A stretch of DNA of 64,000 nucleotides from Pedobacter aquatilis (GCF_030409415.1 NZ_JAUFPW010000004.1:37019-101018); one strand, 5' to 3'. Numbered from the stretch's first letter, positions 45,080-54,856 are shown. A program made the numbers and translations. Notes: generated by a model from the letters alone, not told the origin.

Positions 45080-46039
45080 ATGAAAGTTTTTATAAGTGGC
45101 AACATTGCCGAAAGCGGAATAAAGTTATTAGAAGACCATGGCATTACCATAACTAAGTGGGATAAGGATAGGCAAATAACTGCTGATGAGCTAATTGACC
45201 ATTGCAAAAACGTTGATGCGCTGGTTAGTGTTGGTCCGAATAAAATAAACGAAGAATTTTTGAGTGCTTCTAAACATTTAAAGGTTGTTGCGCTGCACTC
45301 TGTAGGTTTTGATAATGTTGATGTTGAGGCGGCAAAGGAGTTGAATATCCCAATAGGAAATACACCAGGCGTTTTAAGCGGTGCCACTGCTGATACAGCC
45401 TTTATTTTAATGTTGGTGGTGTCGCGTAAGGCTTTTTATCTCCATAAAAAAATAATTAATGGACAATGGGAAAATTATGAACCCACTCCAGAATTAGGCA
45501 TTGAACTTAATGGTAAAACATTAGGTATTTTTGGTATGGGTAAAATTGGCTTAGAAATGGCAAAGAAATGTGTGGGTGCTTACCAAATGAAAGTTATTTA
45601 TCATAATAGAAATCGAAAACCAGATGCTGAAGCAGAAGTTAACGCAGAGTACGTTTCATTTGATGAATTGCTTGATAGAAGTGATGTACTTTCAGTTCAT
45701 ACTGCTTTAACAGATGAAACTAAGGGTAAATTTAATCTGGAGGTATTTAAGAAAATGAAACCAGGTTCTATTTTTATTAATACCGCAAGAGGTGGTATCC
45801 ATAACGAAGAAGATTTAATTAAGGCACTGGAAGAAAAGATAATTTGGGGCGCTGGTTTAGATGTGACCAATCCCGAACCTATGCAAAAAGACAATCCTTT
45901 ACTAAATATGGAGAGCGTTGCAGTTTTACCTCACATTGGTTCTGCTACTGAAGAAACCAGAAGTGCGATGGCTAACTTAGTGGCTAAAAATATAATTGCA
46001 GGTTTAAATGGTGAGGCTTTGCCTTATCAGGTTAAGTAG
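45080..46039 (+). CDS. D-2-hydroxyacid dehydrogenase (glyoxylate/hydroxypyruvate reductase type)
   Basis: This 319-residue enzyme reduces 2-oxoacids with NAD(P)H. The NAD-binding signature is LGIFGMGKIGLEMAKKC (about 150-166), the substrate-binding Arg lies in NTARGGIHNEED (about 232-243), the Glu in DVTNPEP and the catalytic His in LPHIGSATEETR (about 280-291). The pattern is closest to D-glycerate dehydrogenase/glyoxylate reductase. It starts 42 bases after the DUF4249 gene on the same strand, but is likely a separate metabolic gene. Confidence 0.93.
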   Translation: MKVFISGNIAESGIKLLEDHGITITKWDKDRQITADELIDHCKNVDALVSVGPNKINEEFLSASKHLKVVALHSVGFDNVDVEAAKELNIPIGNTPGVLSGATADTAFILMLVVSRKAFYLHKKIINGQWENYEPTPELGIELNGKTLGIFGMGKIGLEMAKKCVGAYQMKVIYHNRNRKPDAEAEVNAEYVSFDELLDRSDVLSVHTALTDETKGKFNLEVFKKMKPGSIFINTARGGIHNEEDLIKALEEKIIWGAGLDVTNPEPMQKDNPLLNMESVAVLPHIGSATEETRSAMANLVAKNIIAGLNGEALPYQVK

Positions 46040-46060
46040 CATGAATTCATTTATTGCTAC

Positions 46061-46150
46061 CGTCATGCTCAGCTTGGCTGGGCATCTTAATGCTTTTTAC
46101 CAGGAATATAAAACTATAGCTTTAAGATTCCCGTTTTCACGGGAATGACG
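46061..46150. repeat. CGTCATT...AATGACG element, copy 8 (mixed halves)
   Basis: The left half is CGTCATGCTCAGCTTGGCTG with CATCTTAATGCTTT; the right half is TTTAAGATTCCCGTTTTCAC with GGGAATGACG. It sits between convergent genes. Confidence 0.85.
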
Positions 46151-46190
46151 ACCGCTCAAAATATCATTTAAATTCTTATCTAAAAACTAA

Positions 46191-48920
46191 CTACTTCACC
46201 GTATATCTAAAAACAGATCTTCCAATATTTCCATTTTCATCTATACCTTCTACAATGACTTTATATTGTCCTTTTCCATCAGCATTGTAAAAATCAAATG
46301 ATGATGTTCCCGTTGTTTTATCGGTTATTACCTTCGGATTCCAATAGATAGTTGTACGTAAATCGTTACGATTTAAATTTGCAGGAACATCATATTTAGG
46401 CATATAAAATTGCCTTTCTTTATCATAGCCTTGCGGAGAAAATGTTACTTCATAATTTTTAGGCAACATATCCAACAGCTGGCTCTTAGAGATTTTTGTG
46501 CCTTTTGGCGCTTTTTTCTGATTGATAACCAATACACCATTAATGTTATTGGCTCTGTTTACTAAACCAAGCTCATCACGTAAAAATATCTCAATCGATT
46601 CTATATTGGCTACTTCAATCGTATTTACTTGGTTAACATCAACCATCATTCCGTTTATAAAAATACCCATTGGGATTTTTTTACCTTGATTATAATCTCT
46701 GGTAACAAAAAACTGATTATCTACGTAGGTTACCCCGGTAGCCATAGTTTGTAAGCAATTAATAAGCAAAGTACAGCCCGTTAATCTTTCTCCAGAAATT
46801 TCATGATCAGCGATTTGTCCTAAACCAGAAAGTGCAGGATAATCTTTATGACTAACTTTTGGAACTGCTGTACCTTTAATCGTTATGTCTTTAAGTGTAT
46901 GTAGATATGAATATTGTTTTTTGCTATTATCTAAATAGCTGGTTAAAGTACTATCTATATTTAAAACTTCATCAGGTGCATTAAAATTTCTACTTAAACT
47001 AGGCGCAGGCGTTCCATTTAAAGAAATTGCCATGCTTTTATAATTTACATTGTATTTTGCCGTAATTGTTACTTTCGATGAATCATTAAAAACAAGGTTG
47101 TTAAACTTGAAGTTTCCTACCGGGTCTGTAACACCCTCGAGGTTAAAACGTTTATCAGGAATGGTTAAAAGCAATTGCCCCTTTCTTACAGGGATGCCAT
47201 TGCTCATTCTTAAAATACCAGAAATTTCAATTCCTTGTTCTGGTAAGATGGTAATTTTTGGTAAATTATTACCAATTATATCGGTATAAGAATAGCTTCT
47301 GTATCCTTGAGATAGTAGGAGTAAGTCCAAATCGCTGGCTTTTTTGGCATCTGTTCCGTTAAAATAGTAGTTAGGCTTTTCAATATAGCCCTTTAAATCG
47401 CTATTTAACAAAAGCGATGTTAATATTGTTGTAGCACCATCTTCATTTAATGGAACTTTAGTTTCATCAATTACAGATACTGATAAATTCCCCTCAACAG
47501 GAACTCCATCTTTTTTGGTGCTAACATTTATTTTAACTTTCTTTTTGGGTCCGTAGGTTGCAAGCGGACTTGTAACTGTTAAAGACAAGGTATTTTTATT
47601 CTGTACGAAAATAAGACGCTCGCTTAATGGTTTGCCATTTGCAGCAAAAAGCGTAAACTGAGCAATTCCCATCGGGAATTTATTTTTAGGAATGGTGGTT
47701 GTGTATTCTTTATTGGATAATGCCGTTTGTGCACCATAACAAACTACACCTTTACTTTGTGCGATTACATAAAATAACTTTCCTTGATTAGCCTGAAAAA
47801 AGGCATCGTTTGATGCTATTTTTATAGAAATATTGTCTGCATCTGCATTGCTTGCTTTAATGGTAATACCACTGGTAGAAACAACAGGCAAATTAACGTT
47901 TTGACTAGTTCCATCAGCATAAGTAACAGCGGCTTTATAAGTTTTTCCGCTTTCAGGCGTAAATGTAAAGCTACCCATACCTAAATGTTGAGCTGTAAAG
48001 GCGGCAACTTGTTTACCATCGGCATCGCTAACCGTTCCTTTTGCATTTATACCCAAACCGTCACTTTTAATAGCTTTAAATGCAACTTTATTTTCTATGC
48101 CTGCAATTAGGTTTCCGCCTTCCGCAAAAAACTGTAAATCTTTATTTACTACAGCATTTTTTAGTTGGAAACTGTTGGTTACCAAATCTTTTTCAGTAGT
48201 ATTTAAGGTTGTAATTAATTCACCCTTTTGCAATTGGTATTCTGCTTTTTGCGCAGCCGTCATGCTAATCGTTATAAAACCATTGGCGTCTGTTGTTCCT
48301 CTCCCTCTGGCAATTGTAGTATAACTGGTTACCACTTGCCAGTTAACATTTTTATTGGCGTATGGTTTATTATTCAAATCTCTGAATTGTAGCCTTGCAT
48401 CAATTTTTTCCTGTTTGTCTGTAGATAGGTTTTTATAAGAAATATGGGTTTTAACTTCTTTATCAATCGCCTCGCCCACATAAAATGTTTTATTAAAATA
48501 TGCCGGGTCGGCTGAGTTTAACATCCATAAAGTATAAGCCCTGACGTGATAATTTCCTTGTTTATAATTCTCCATCGATAAAGGAAAATTACCCGATGCA
48601 ACGCCGCCGACCAAAGGAAGTTTAACAGTTTGTATTAGTGAGTCTTTTTGGTTAATAACATCAACATAAACGATTTTACTTATCCCAGTTAAAAAATTCT
48701 GATTTTCAGTTACGTAAGCTTTAAACCAAACAGTATCAGCAACGGCATAATAAGGCTTGTCAAAGTGGAGATAAACCTTTTCTGTAGGAAAATCATTTAA
48801 AACTTTGTTGGTTTTTGATATTATGGTATTTATGCTAATGGTATCAGTTTGTGCGAAAGAAGAAAGGTTTAGCACGCCTAAAAAAGAAATTATTACAACT
48901 AGAATTCTAAAAATCTTCAT
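46191..48920 (-). CDS. Large exported MG2-domain protein with C-terminal plug-like domain
   Basis: This is a 909-residue protein with a signal peptide (about 1-23). EKVYLHFDKPYYAVADTVWF (about 47-66) is the MG2-like start of alpha-2-macroglobulin-type proteins of Bacteroidota. Several beta-sandwich domains follow, including a carboxypeptidase-regulatory-like one (about 560-630). Near the C-terminus (about 745-815) a segment GIFINGMMVDV...ANIESIEIFLRDELG...NINGVLVI closely resembles a TonB-receptor plug, although no barrel follows. The usual thioester CGEQ is absent. Function is unknown; the protein is likely periplasmic or at the outer membrane. It is monocistronic. Confidence 0.85.
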   Translation of the reverse strand: MKIFRILVVIISFLGVLNLSSFAQTDTISINTIISKTNKVLNDFPTEKVYLHFDKPYYAVADTVWFKAYVTENQNFLTGISKIVYVDVINQKDSLIQTVKLPLVGGVASGNFPLSMENYKQGNYHVRAYTLWMLNSADPAYFNKTFYVGEAIDKEVKTHISYKNLSTDKQEKIDARLQFRDLNNKPYANKNVNWQVVTSYTTIARGRGTTDANGFITISMTAAQKAEYQLQKGELITTLNTTEKDLVTNSFQLKNAVVNKDLQFFAEGGNLIAGIENKVAFKAIKSDGLGINAKGTVSDADGKQVAAFTAQHLGMGSFTFTPESGKTYKAAVTYADGTSQNVNLPVVSTSGITIKASNADADNISIKIASNDAFFQANQGKLFYVIAQSKGVVCYGAQTALSNKEYTTTIPKNKFPMGIAQFTLFAANGKPLSERLIFVQNKNTLSLTVTSPLATYGPKKKVKINVSTKKDGVPVEGNLSVSVIDETKVPLNEDGATTILTSLLLNSDLKGYIEKPNYYFNGTDAKKASDLDLLLLSQGYRSYSYTDIIGNNLPKITILPEQGIEISGILRMSNGIPVRKGQLLLTIPDKRFNLEGVTDPVGNFKFNNLVFNDSSKVTITAKYNVNYKSMAISLNGTPAPSLSRNFNAPDEVLNIDSTLTSYLDNSKKQYSYLHTLKDITIKGTAVPKVSHKDYPALSGLGQIADHEISGERLTGCTLLINCLQTMATGVTYVDNQFFVTRDYNQGKKIPMGIFINGMMVDVNQVNTIEVANIESIEIFLRDELGLVNRANNINGVLVINQKKAPKGTKISKSQLLDMLPKNYEVTFSPQGYDKERQFYMPKYDVPANLNRNDLRTTIYWNPKVITDKTTGTSSFDFYNADGKGQYKVIVEGIDENGNIGRSVFRYTVK

Positions 48921-49010
48921 GAACAGGATTTATTTTTACTAAGGTTGTAAATATATCCAATTAAAAATAGAGCGCATAACTTGCATTTATCTTTAACATT
49001 TTTTTACAAT

Positions 49011-49044
49011 AAAAAAGCCGGCTTTACTTATGCAAAGCCGGCTT
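49011..49044 (-). terminator. Terminator of the nitroreductase gene
   Basis: AAGCCGGCTTT (49015-49025) and AAAGCCGGCTT (49034-49044) form a perfect 11-bp stem, with a T run on the minus strand, 17 bases past the stop. Confidence 0.9.
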
Positions 49045-49061
49045 ATAATATTTTATTAATC

Positions 49062-49694
49062 TTATTTATATTCGATTACAAATTCATTTAATGGTGTACG
49101 TACCTTTTTTAGGTTAACCAACCAATCACCTGCTTCGTCTCTGTAACCTAGTGGAAGTAAAGTTACACTGCGTAAACCTTGTTTATCTAAACCTAAAAGT
49201 TCATCTAAAGCTGTCGGATCAAAACCTTCCATTGGTGTTGTATCAACCTTTAACAAAGCTGCTTCTGCAAGTGCAATACCAAAGCCAATATACGCCTGAC
49301 GAGCAGTATGATTAAAGTTTTCTTCAGCAGGTAATGATAACCTTGACGCTTTTAATTGATTTTTATAAGCATCAGTTGTTTCTTCTGGTAAACCGCGTTC
49401 TGCATTCATACGAGAAAATGTTTTATCAATTCCCTCCTCAGTATAGTTTTCAAAAGCTGCAAAAACTAAAAGATGCGACGAATCGATAATCTGAGATTGA
49501 TTAAATGCAATTGGTGCAATTTTTTCTTTTAATTCTTGATTGGTTATAACAATTACTTTAAAAGGCTGTAAGCCAGATGATGTTGGAGCAAGATGTGCAG
49601 CTGCAACAATTTTATCAACTTTTTCTTGTTCAACTGGTTTGCCGTTCATTTTTTTTACTGCATAGCGCCAGTTTAAAGCTTCTATTAAACTCAT
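49062..49694 (-). CDS. NAD(P)H-dependent nitroreductase (NfsB-like)
   Basis: This 210-residue flavoprotein belongs to the nitroreductase family. ALNWRYAVKKMNGKPV (about 6-21) contains the FMN-phosphate-binding Arg, LAPTSSGLQPFKVIVI (about 35-50) is the next FMN region, and ALAEAALLKVDTTPMEGFDP (about 141-160) is the conserved C-terminal segment of NfsB-type enzymes. It reduces nitro compounds or quinones with an unknown physiological substrate. It is a single gene with its own terminator. Confidence 0.93.
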   Translation of the reverse strand: MSLIEALNWRYAVKKMNGKPVEQEKVDKIVAAAHLAPTSSGLQPFKVIVITNQELKEKIAPIAFNQSQIIDSSHLLVFAAFENYTEEGIDKTFSRMNAERGLPEETTDAYKNQLKASRLSLPAEENFNHTARQAYIGFGIALAEAALLKVDTTPMEGFDPTALDELLGLDKQGLRSVTLLPLGYRDEAGDWLVNLKKVRTPLNEFVIEYK

Positions 49695-49818
49695 ATTTTT
49701 AATTTTTTTTGATTCTAAATTTTATGAAGCAAATATCATGAATGTCAATCCATAGTTTTGTTGATCTATGGTAATAAACAGCAGTAGTTTCTTAGAAAGA
49801 TTAGTTTGAATTATAGCT

Positions 49819-50943
49819 TTAATCTGGTTTCTTGTCAGAGAATTTCAGGTCAATTCTTACCGGAAAATGGTCAGATAGTTTGGCCTTTTCGATTTTATAA
49901 TTAAGCACATCCAAATCTTGCGAAGTTGCAATATAATCAATCTGAAAGTTTGGAAATTTACCATTATAAGTTTTTCCAAAACCAGAACCTTTTTCTTCGA
50001 AAGAATTTTTTAAGCCCTTTGTTATTCTTTTTACTGCGTAAGATGCAGGCGTATCGTTAAAATCACCAGCAATTAAATAGGGCGTTTTACATTCGGCCAT
50101 TTTGGCTTTCATAATATCTACTTGTTCGCTTCTTTTTACAAAAGCACGTTTCAGCATCCTCAAAATTCTTTTAGATGCATAAAGCTTTCCTCTTGTTTTT
50201 TTGGTTAAATCATCCAGAAACTGATAATCTTGAGGCTGGAAACTTATAGATTGAAAGTGTACATTGTAAACTCTAAAAGTTTTGCCATTAATATCTAAAT
50301 CGGCATAAATACTCATGTTATCACCAAAACCTTGAAAGCGTATGCTATCTTGATGTTTGATAGGGTATTTTGAAAATATTGCCAGGCCAAAGGCTTCATA
50401 ATCATTATCAGATGCGGGCTGGAAATAGTAATATTTGGTTTTAAGCATAGATTTCAGACTATCTATGGTATTAAATTTGCCGGCTCTTCTGGAGTAAAAT
50501 TCTTGAAAGCAAACAACATCCGGGTTTTGATTTTTAACCACTTGTAACATTTTTTCCTTCGCAGGGATGGTATTATCCTCGCCATAAAGTTTAAAACTGT
50601 GTACATTGTAAGTCATAACTCTTACAGAACCCACTTCTTTTTCAGGCTGACCTTCATCGCCTCCAAAACCAAAAGTAGCATGTAAGGTATTATAACCAGA
50701 AATAATGATTGCTAGAATAACCAGAGCAAAACGCCATTTCCGTTTAATTATCCACCAAATTAAGAATAAGATTGATATAAATACAGAATATGGATAGGCT
50801 AGGGCGAAGTAGGCAAAAAGAAAGTTTGTTCTAGGATCTACATTTCCGGCAATGGTTCCAAGTATTAGCGAAATTGCCACAACAATAGAAATAGGCAAAA
50901 ATATTTTATCTAAAAAGCTATATTTCGTTTTCGGCTGTGGCAT
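49819..50943 (-). CDS. Membrane-anchored endonuclease/exonuclease/phosphatase-family protein
   Basis: This 374-residue protein has three N-terminal hydrophobic helices (about 12-30, 38-58 and 70-86) and then an EEP domain (about 108-368). RVMTYNVHSFKLYGE, PDVVCFQEFY (metal-binding Glu), LIAGDFNDTPAS and LSDHFPVRIDL (catalytic Asp-His) are the fold's hallmarks. Such proteins cleave phosphodiesters in nucleic acids or lipids; the catalytic domain is likely periplasmic or cytoplasmic depending on the odd helix count. Its ATG overlaps the rhomboid stop by one base (TAATG). Confidence 0.9.
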   Translation of the reverse strand: MPQPKTKYSFLDKIFLPISIVVAISLILGTIAGNVDPRTNFLFAYFALAYPYSVFISILFLIWWIIKRKWRFALVILAIIISGYNTLHATFGFGGDEGQPEKEVGSVRVMTYNVHSFKLYGEDNTIPAKEKMLQVVKNQNPDVVCFQEFYSRRAGKFNTIDSLKSMLKTKYYYFQPASDNDYEAFGLAIFSKYPIKHQDSIRFQGFGDNMSIYADLDINGKTFRVYNVHFQSISFQPQDYQFLDDLTKKTRGKLYASKRILRMLKRAFVKRSEQVDIMKAKMAECKTPYLIAGDFNDTPASYAVKRITKGLKNSFEEKGSGFGKTYNGKFPNFQIDYIATSQDLDVLNYKIEKAKLSDHFPVRIDLKFSDKKPD

Positions 50944-51800
50944 TAATCTTTACTTGCTTTAAATAATTTTTCCTTTTCTGTTGCAGTTAGTTTATCATAT
51001 CCAGACTTTGATATCTTATCTAAAATTTCATCAACTTCCTTTTGAGAAACACCTTTAAATTCAGGCTTTTTTACAGGCTGCTCATTTTTTACAACTCTTA
51101 GCTTAGGCTTTTTCTCAAAGATTTTACTCCAGTCATTGCCACTTTGCAAACGCTTAATAAATACAAAACCTAAAATTGCACCTCCAATGTGCGCAAAACT
51201 TCCGCCTGCATTTGCAGAGCCTAAGCTCAAAATATCTAAAATAAAATATGCAATCGCAAGATATTTAATTTTTACTTCTCCTAAAAACATTAAGAAAATT
51301 CCATAGTTGGGAACCAATGTTGCCGTTGCAGTAATAATTGCCATAACAGCAGCAGATGAGCCAATAACCGAAGCACCAGCTAAATTATCGCTAAATACAG
51401 GAATTAAATTTAAGCCCAGAAGATAAACTAAAGCGCCTGCTAATCCGCCTGCCCAAAAAATAAAATGGAACTGACGCATTTTTAAGAAATTCATAAAGAT
51501 TTGTCCAAACCAGAATAAGGCTATCATATTAAATAAAATATGAAAAAAATCGGCATGGAAAAACATATAGGTTACAATGGTATAAAACCTATCGGGAAAA
51601 CTAGAAAACGCAGCAGGCAAGGCAAGATAGGTTCTTACCATTTCATAAATATTTATTTTGCTGCCACTAAAGAATGTTATTAGGGCAATTAATGCAGTAG
51701 CAATAAATATAATGATATTAATGCCGATGTAAAGTGCAACCGGATTTCCTGAACGGAAAACTTTGGTGCTTAAATCTTTAAGAACATTGTTATTATTCAT
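50943..51800 (-). CDS. Rhomboid-family intramembrane serine protease (second of pair)
   Basis: This 285-residue protein has six or more transmembrane helices. HILFNMIALFWFG (about 87-99) carries the oxyanion His/Asn, IGSSAAVM the candidate nucleophile Ser149, and FAHIGGAILGF the catalytic His204. GSSA departs from the usual GxSG, so activity needs testing. A soluble C-terminal tail (about 218-285) has KPEFKGVSQKEVDEILDKIS, a short motif found on Bacteroidota rhomboids. The gene overlaps both neighbours (8 and 1 bases), indicating a coupled operon. Confidence 0.9.
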   Translation of the reverse strand: MNNNNVLKDLSTKVFRSGNPVALYIGINIIIFIATALIALITFFSGSKINIYEMVRTYLALPAAFSSFPDRFYTIVTYMFFHADFFHILFNMIALFWFGQIFMNFLKMRQFHFIFWAGGLAGALVYLLGLNLIPVFSDNLAGASVIGSSAAVMAIITATATLVPNYGIFLMFLGEVKIKYLAIAYFILDILSLGSANAGGSFAHIGGAILGFVFIKRLQSGNDWSKIFEKKPKLRVVKNEQPVKKPEFKGVSQKEVDEILDKISKSGYDKLTATEKEKLFKASKD

Positions 51801-52494
51801 AATAAGTATAAAAATTTGTGTTCTTATCTTTCCATATTTTAACTAAAATAAAGCCGATTAAAGCTCCACCCAAATGTGCATAGTGGGCAATCGAATCGCC
51901 TTGTATTTGCGCAATGCCTAATGAAAGTTCGATTAAAATATAAACGGGGATGATGTATTTGGCTTTCACCGGAACAGGTATAAATAAAATTAATAATTCA
52001 GCGTTTGGATAAAGCATCCCAAAGGCAACTAATAAACCAAATATTGCTCCCGATGCGCCAACCATCTGACTGCCATAAACCCCTTGTAGTGTTGCAAATG
52101 CGGCATCACTGGTTATCTGTTTTTCCCAGCCAGTAAATAGAGTTACCTGACCTAAAACCGAGTGTACTTCATAAGCTTGAACCGCCATTTGCAAGGCCAG
52201 TGCCCCCAAACCGGTAATGAAATAGAACGCTAGAAACTTCTTTGCACCCCATCTCGATTCCAATAAACTTCCAAAAGAATAAAGCGCAAACATATTGAAG
52301 AAGATATGTCCAATTCCGCCATGCATAAACATGTAAGTGATGGGTTGCCAAAACCTAAAATTTGGAGAATCGAAATAATAAACCGCAAGCAGATTACCTA
52401 AGTTTAAATTTGGTAATAAGTATGTTGCTACAAAAAGTAGAATGTTAATTATTAGCAGGTTTTTAACAACCGGTGGTATATATATATTGTTCAT
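51793..52494 (-). CDS. Rhomboid-family intramembrane serine protease (first of pair)
   Basis: This 233-residue rhomboid has the canonical elements: HIFFNMFALYSFG with His63/Asn67, nucleophile Ser148 in GASGAIFG, and catalytic His207 in YAHLGGALIGF. It cleaves transmembrane substrates, unidentified here. It opens the leftward operon with the second rhomboid and the EEP-family protein. Confidence 0.93.
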   Translation of the reverse strand: MNNIYIPPVVKNLLIINILLFVATYLLPNLNLGNLLAVYYFDSPNFRFWQPITYMFMHGGIGHIFFNMFALYSFGSLLESRWGAKKFLAFYFITGLGALALQMAVQAYEVHSVLGQVTLFTGWEKQITSDAAFATLQGVYGSQMVGASGAIFGLLVAFGMLYPNAELLILFIPVPVKAKYIIPVYILIELSLGIAQIQGDSIAHYAHLGGALIGFILVKIWKDKNTNFYTYYE

Positions 52495-52517
52495 TTATTG
52501 CATTGTTTTTCTTTAGC

Positions 52518-52660
52518 CTGTTTCGTTTTGCGTTTCTCGTCTTTTGCTGTTCGTATCTAGTTGCACGTCTTTTGTTGTTCGTTTATCGTTTTGAGCTTTC
52601 ACTTTCAATTCTAAACTCTTAACTAGTCTTGATACTTGATACTAAATACTCGATAGTAAC
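52518..52660. repeat. Low-complexity mini-repeats upstream of the rhomboid genes
   Basis: CGTCTTTTGCTGTTCGT and CGTCTTTTGTTGTTCGT form an imperfect direct repeat, followed by CTTGATACTTGATACTAAAT with ACTCGATA, a quasi-periodic string. There is no coding potential. Confidence 0.5.
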
Positions 52661-52667
52661 TACTCCC

Positions 52668-54503
52668 TTACTTCTCAAACTTCTTATCCAACTCCGCTAA
52701 AGTAATGGTTTGGATAACAGGCTTTCCGCCGATGCTAAAGTTAGGTGTTTTGCAGGCAAAAAGCTCATCGATTAGTGTATTCATTTCCTCCTGACTTAAA
52801 GCTGTACCTGCTTTTATAGCACTATTTTTCGCTAAACTCCTGGCTAAACTATCGCGTTTGTTCAATTTTAAGTCTTGTTGCGAGTTTTTAAATCCTTCAA
52901 TCAGCTGTTCAAACAACTGAGTTTCATTAATGTTTGAGCTACCTAAATCAACAGGAATACCTTCTACAACCAAAGTGTTTTTTCCAAATTCACGAACATC
53001 AAAACCTAAGCTTTTGATGTCATCCAGTAAGCTTTTAGCAAGTTCAAAATCGTTAGCATTTAATGTAATGGTTTGCGGAAACAAGCTCTGTTGCGATGCA
53101 CCTTTTCTATCATCCAGATGTAGAAGAAAACGTTCGTAAAGAATGCGTTCATGCGCCATTTGCTGGTCGATAACCATTAAACCCGACTTGATTTGCGAAA
53201 CAATATAACGACTATGCAATTGCATATATTGTTTTTTCTGCGTTTCTAAAATTGTATCATCAGCATAAAATGAGGTTTGTTCAACAACAGGTTGTTCTGT
53301 AATTTCATAAAGCGAACCCCAGTTTTTTGCACTAGGTTTGGCTTCATAATTTCTGGGTGATGATGAATAACCTGAAGAAGATGAAACATCACTTGCGAAA
53401 GGATTAAAGTCGGGGTTAAAGCTGATGCTTGGCGGTACAATATCTTCAACGGCTTTTGGTGAAATCATATTGCTGAAACCCGTTTCCTGGTCGAAATCTA
53501 AAGTTGGGGAAATATTATATCTACCAATAGAACGCTTAACTGCTGATTTTAAAATCGCATAAATAGATTTTTCATCGAGATACTTAATTTCTGTTTTAGT
53601 TGGATGGACATTCACATCGATTTTCGATGGATCTATATCAATAAATAAAACATAAAGCGGATAACTATCATCAGGCAGCAAATCTTCAAAAGCAGAACTT
53701 ACCGCATGGTTTAGATACGGATCTTTTATAAAGCGATTGTTTACAAAGAAGAACTGCTCGCCACGGGTTTTCTTCGCAAAGGCAGGTTTACCAATAAATC
53801 CTTTAAGGTTGATAATGGTCGTATCTTCCTCAACCGGAACCAATCTTTCGTTATAGTTATTGCCAAATAAGTGGATGATGCGTTGTTTTAGATTACCTTT
53901 TGGTAAGTTAAAAATTTCGGTTCCATCATGGTGTAAACTAAAAAATATGCCGGGATGGGCCAAAGCCACACGCTGAAATTCATCAATAATATGGCGCATT
54001 TCTACCGGGTTACTCTTAAGAAAATTCCGTCTGGCAGGCGTATTAAAAAATAAATTTTTGATAGAGATTTGAGTGCCTGGAGGTGTTGCTACAGGTTCTT
54101 GAGCAGTAACCTGCGCCCCTTCGATACTAATGCAAGTGCCAATTTCATCATCATGTCTGCGGGTTTTCATTTCTACTTGCGCAATTGCTGCAATCGAAGC
54201 CATCGCCTCTCCACGAAAACCCATTGTACGAATGGCAAACAAATCCTCGGCTTTTTTAACCTTAGATGTTGCATGACGCTCGAAACACATCCTCGCATCT
54301 GTAACACTCATTCCACAGCCATTATCAATAATTTGAATAAGGGCTTTTCCTGCATCTTTTATAACCAGTTGAATTTTATCTGCCCCGGCATCAATAGAAT
54401 TTTCAAGCAATTCTTTAACCGCTGAAGCTGGTCGTTGTACAACTTCTCCGGCAGCAATTTGATTGGCAACAGCATCTGGTAACAGGTGGATAATATCAGT
54501 CAT
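52668..54503 (-). CDS. mutL: DNA mismatch repair protein MutL
   Basis: This 611-residue protein couples mismatch recognition by MutS to strand cleavage. GHKL ATPase motifs are in order: KELLENSIDAGADKI (about 31-45), DNGCGM (about 59-64), and FRGEAMASI (about 96-104). NVHPTKTEIKYLD marks the transducer domain. A low-complexity Ser/Pro linker (about 355-405) joins the C-terminal dimerisation domain (about 420-605). The endonuclease motif expected as DQHAxxERxxYE reads DQQMAHERILYE from residue 446, lacking the metal-ligand His. No MutS gene is adjacent. Confidence 0.96.
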   Translation of the reverse strand: MTDIIHLLPDAVANQIAAGEVVQRPASAVKELLENSIDAGADKIQLVIKDAGKALIQIIDNGCGMSVTDARMCFERHATSKVKKAEDLFAIRTMGFRGEAMASIAAIAQVEMKTRRHDDEIGTCISIEGAQVTAQEPVATPPGTQISIKNLFFNTPARRNFLKSNPVEMRHIIDEFQRVALAHPGIFFSLHHDGTEIFNLPKGNLKQRIIHLFGNNYNERLVPVEEDTTIINLKGFIGKPAFAKKTRGEQFFFVNNRFIKDPYLNHAVSSAFEDLLPDDSYPLYVLFIDIDPSKIDVNVHPTKTEIKYLDEKSIYAILKSAVKRSIGRYNISPTLDFDQETGFSNMISPKAVEDIVPPSISFNPDFNPFASDVSSSSGYSSSPRNYEAKPSAKNWGSLYEITEQPVVEQTSFYADDTILETQKKQYMQLHSRYIVSQIKSGLMVIDQQMAHERILYERFLLHLDDRKGASQQSLFPQTITLNANDFELAKSLLDDIKSLGFDVREFGKNTLVVEGIPVDLGSSNINETQLFEQLIEGFKNSQQDLKLNKRDSLARSLAKNSAIKAGTALSQEEMNTLIDELFACKTPNFSIGGKPVIQTITLAELDKKFEK

Positions 54504-54856
54504 GTATTAAGGCAATGTGAATCGGCTAAATTATGCAAAATAAGCTTAAGGAATGTATTTTGTTCAAAACTCAACAGCTAAATGACGGTATGTGAAGGTT
54601 GAAAATTAATATATGAAATTATTTCCGTCCCTTATTTCTTCGTCCTATGTAATCCGCAATATTTAATTTTTTGAAGCGCAAAACCTGTAGTTCTTATGTA
54701 AGGTTGTTCCCGCCAATATTACACTCTTTTGGAGTTAAGGTATTACGGATTTTATAGTATCTGCAACCAAAAGTATTTTCGTTTATGTCGGGGCTATCAT
54801 CATTACGATTTATGCAAATATTTACGTTTTTTTTTTGCACCGAACTTTGTACATAA

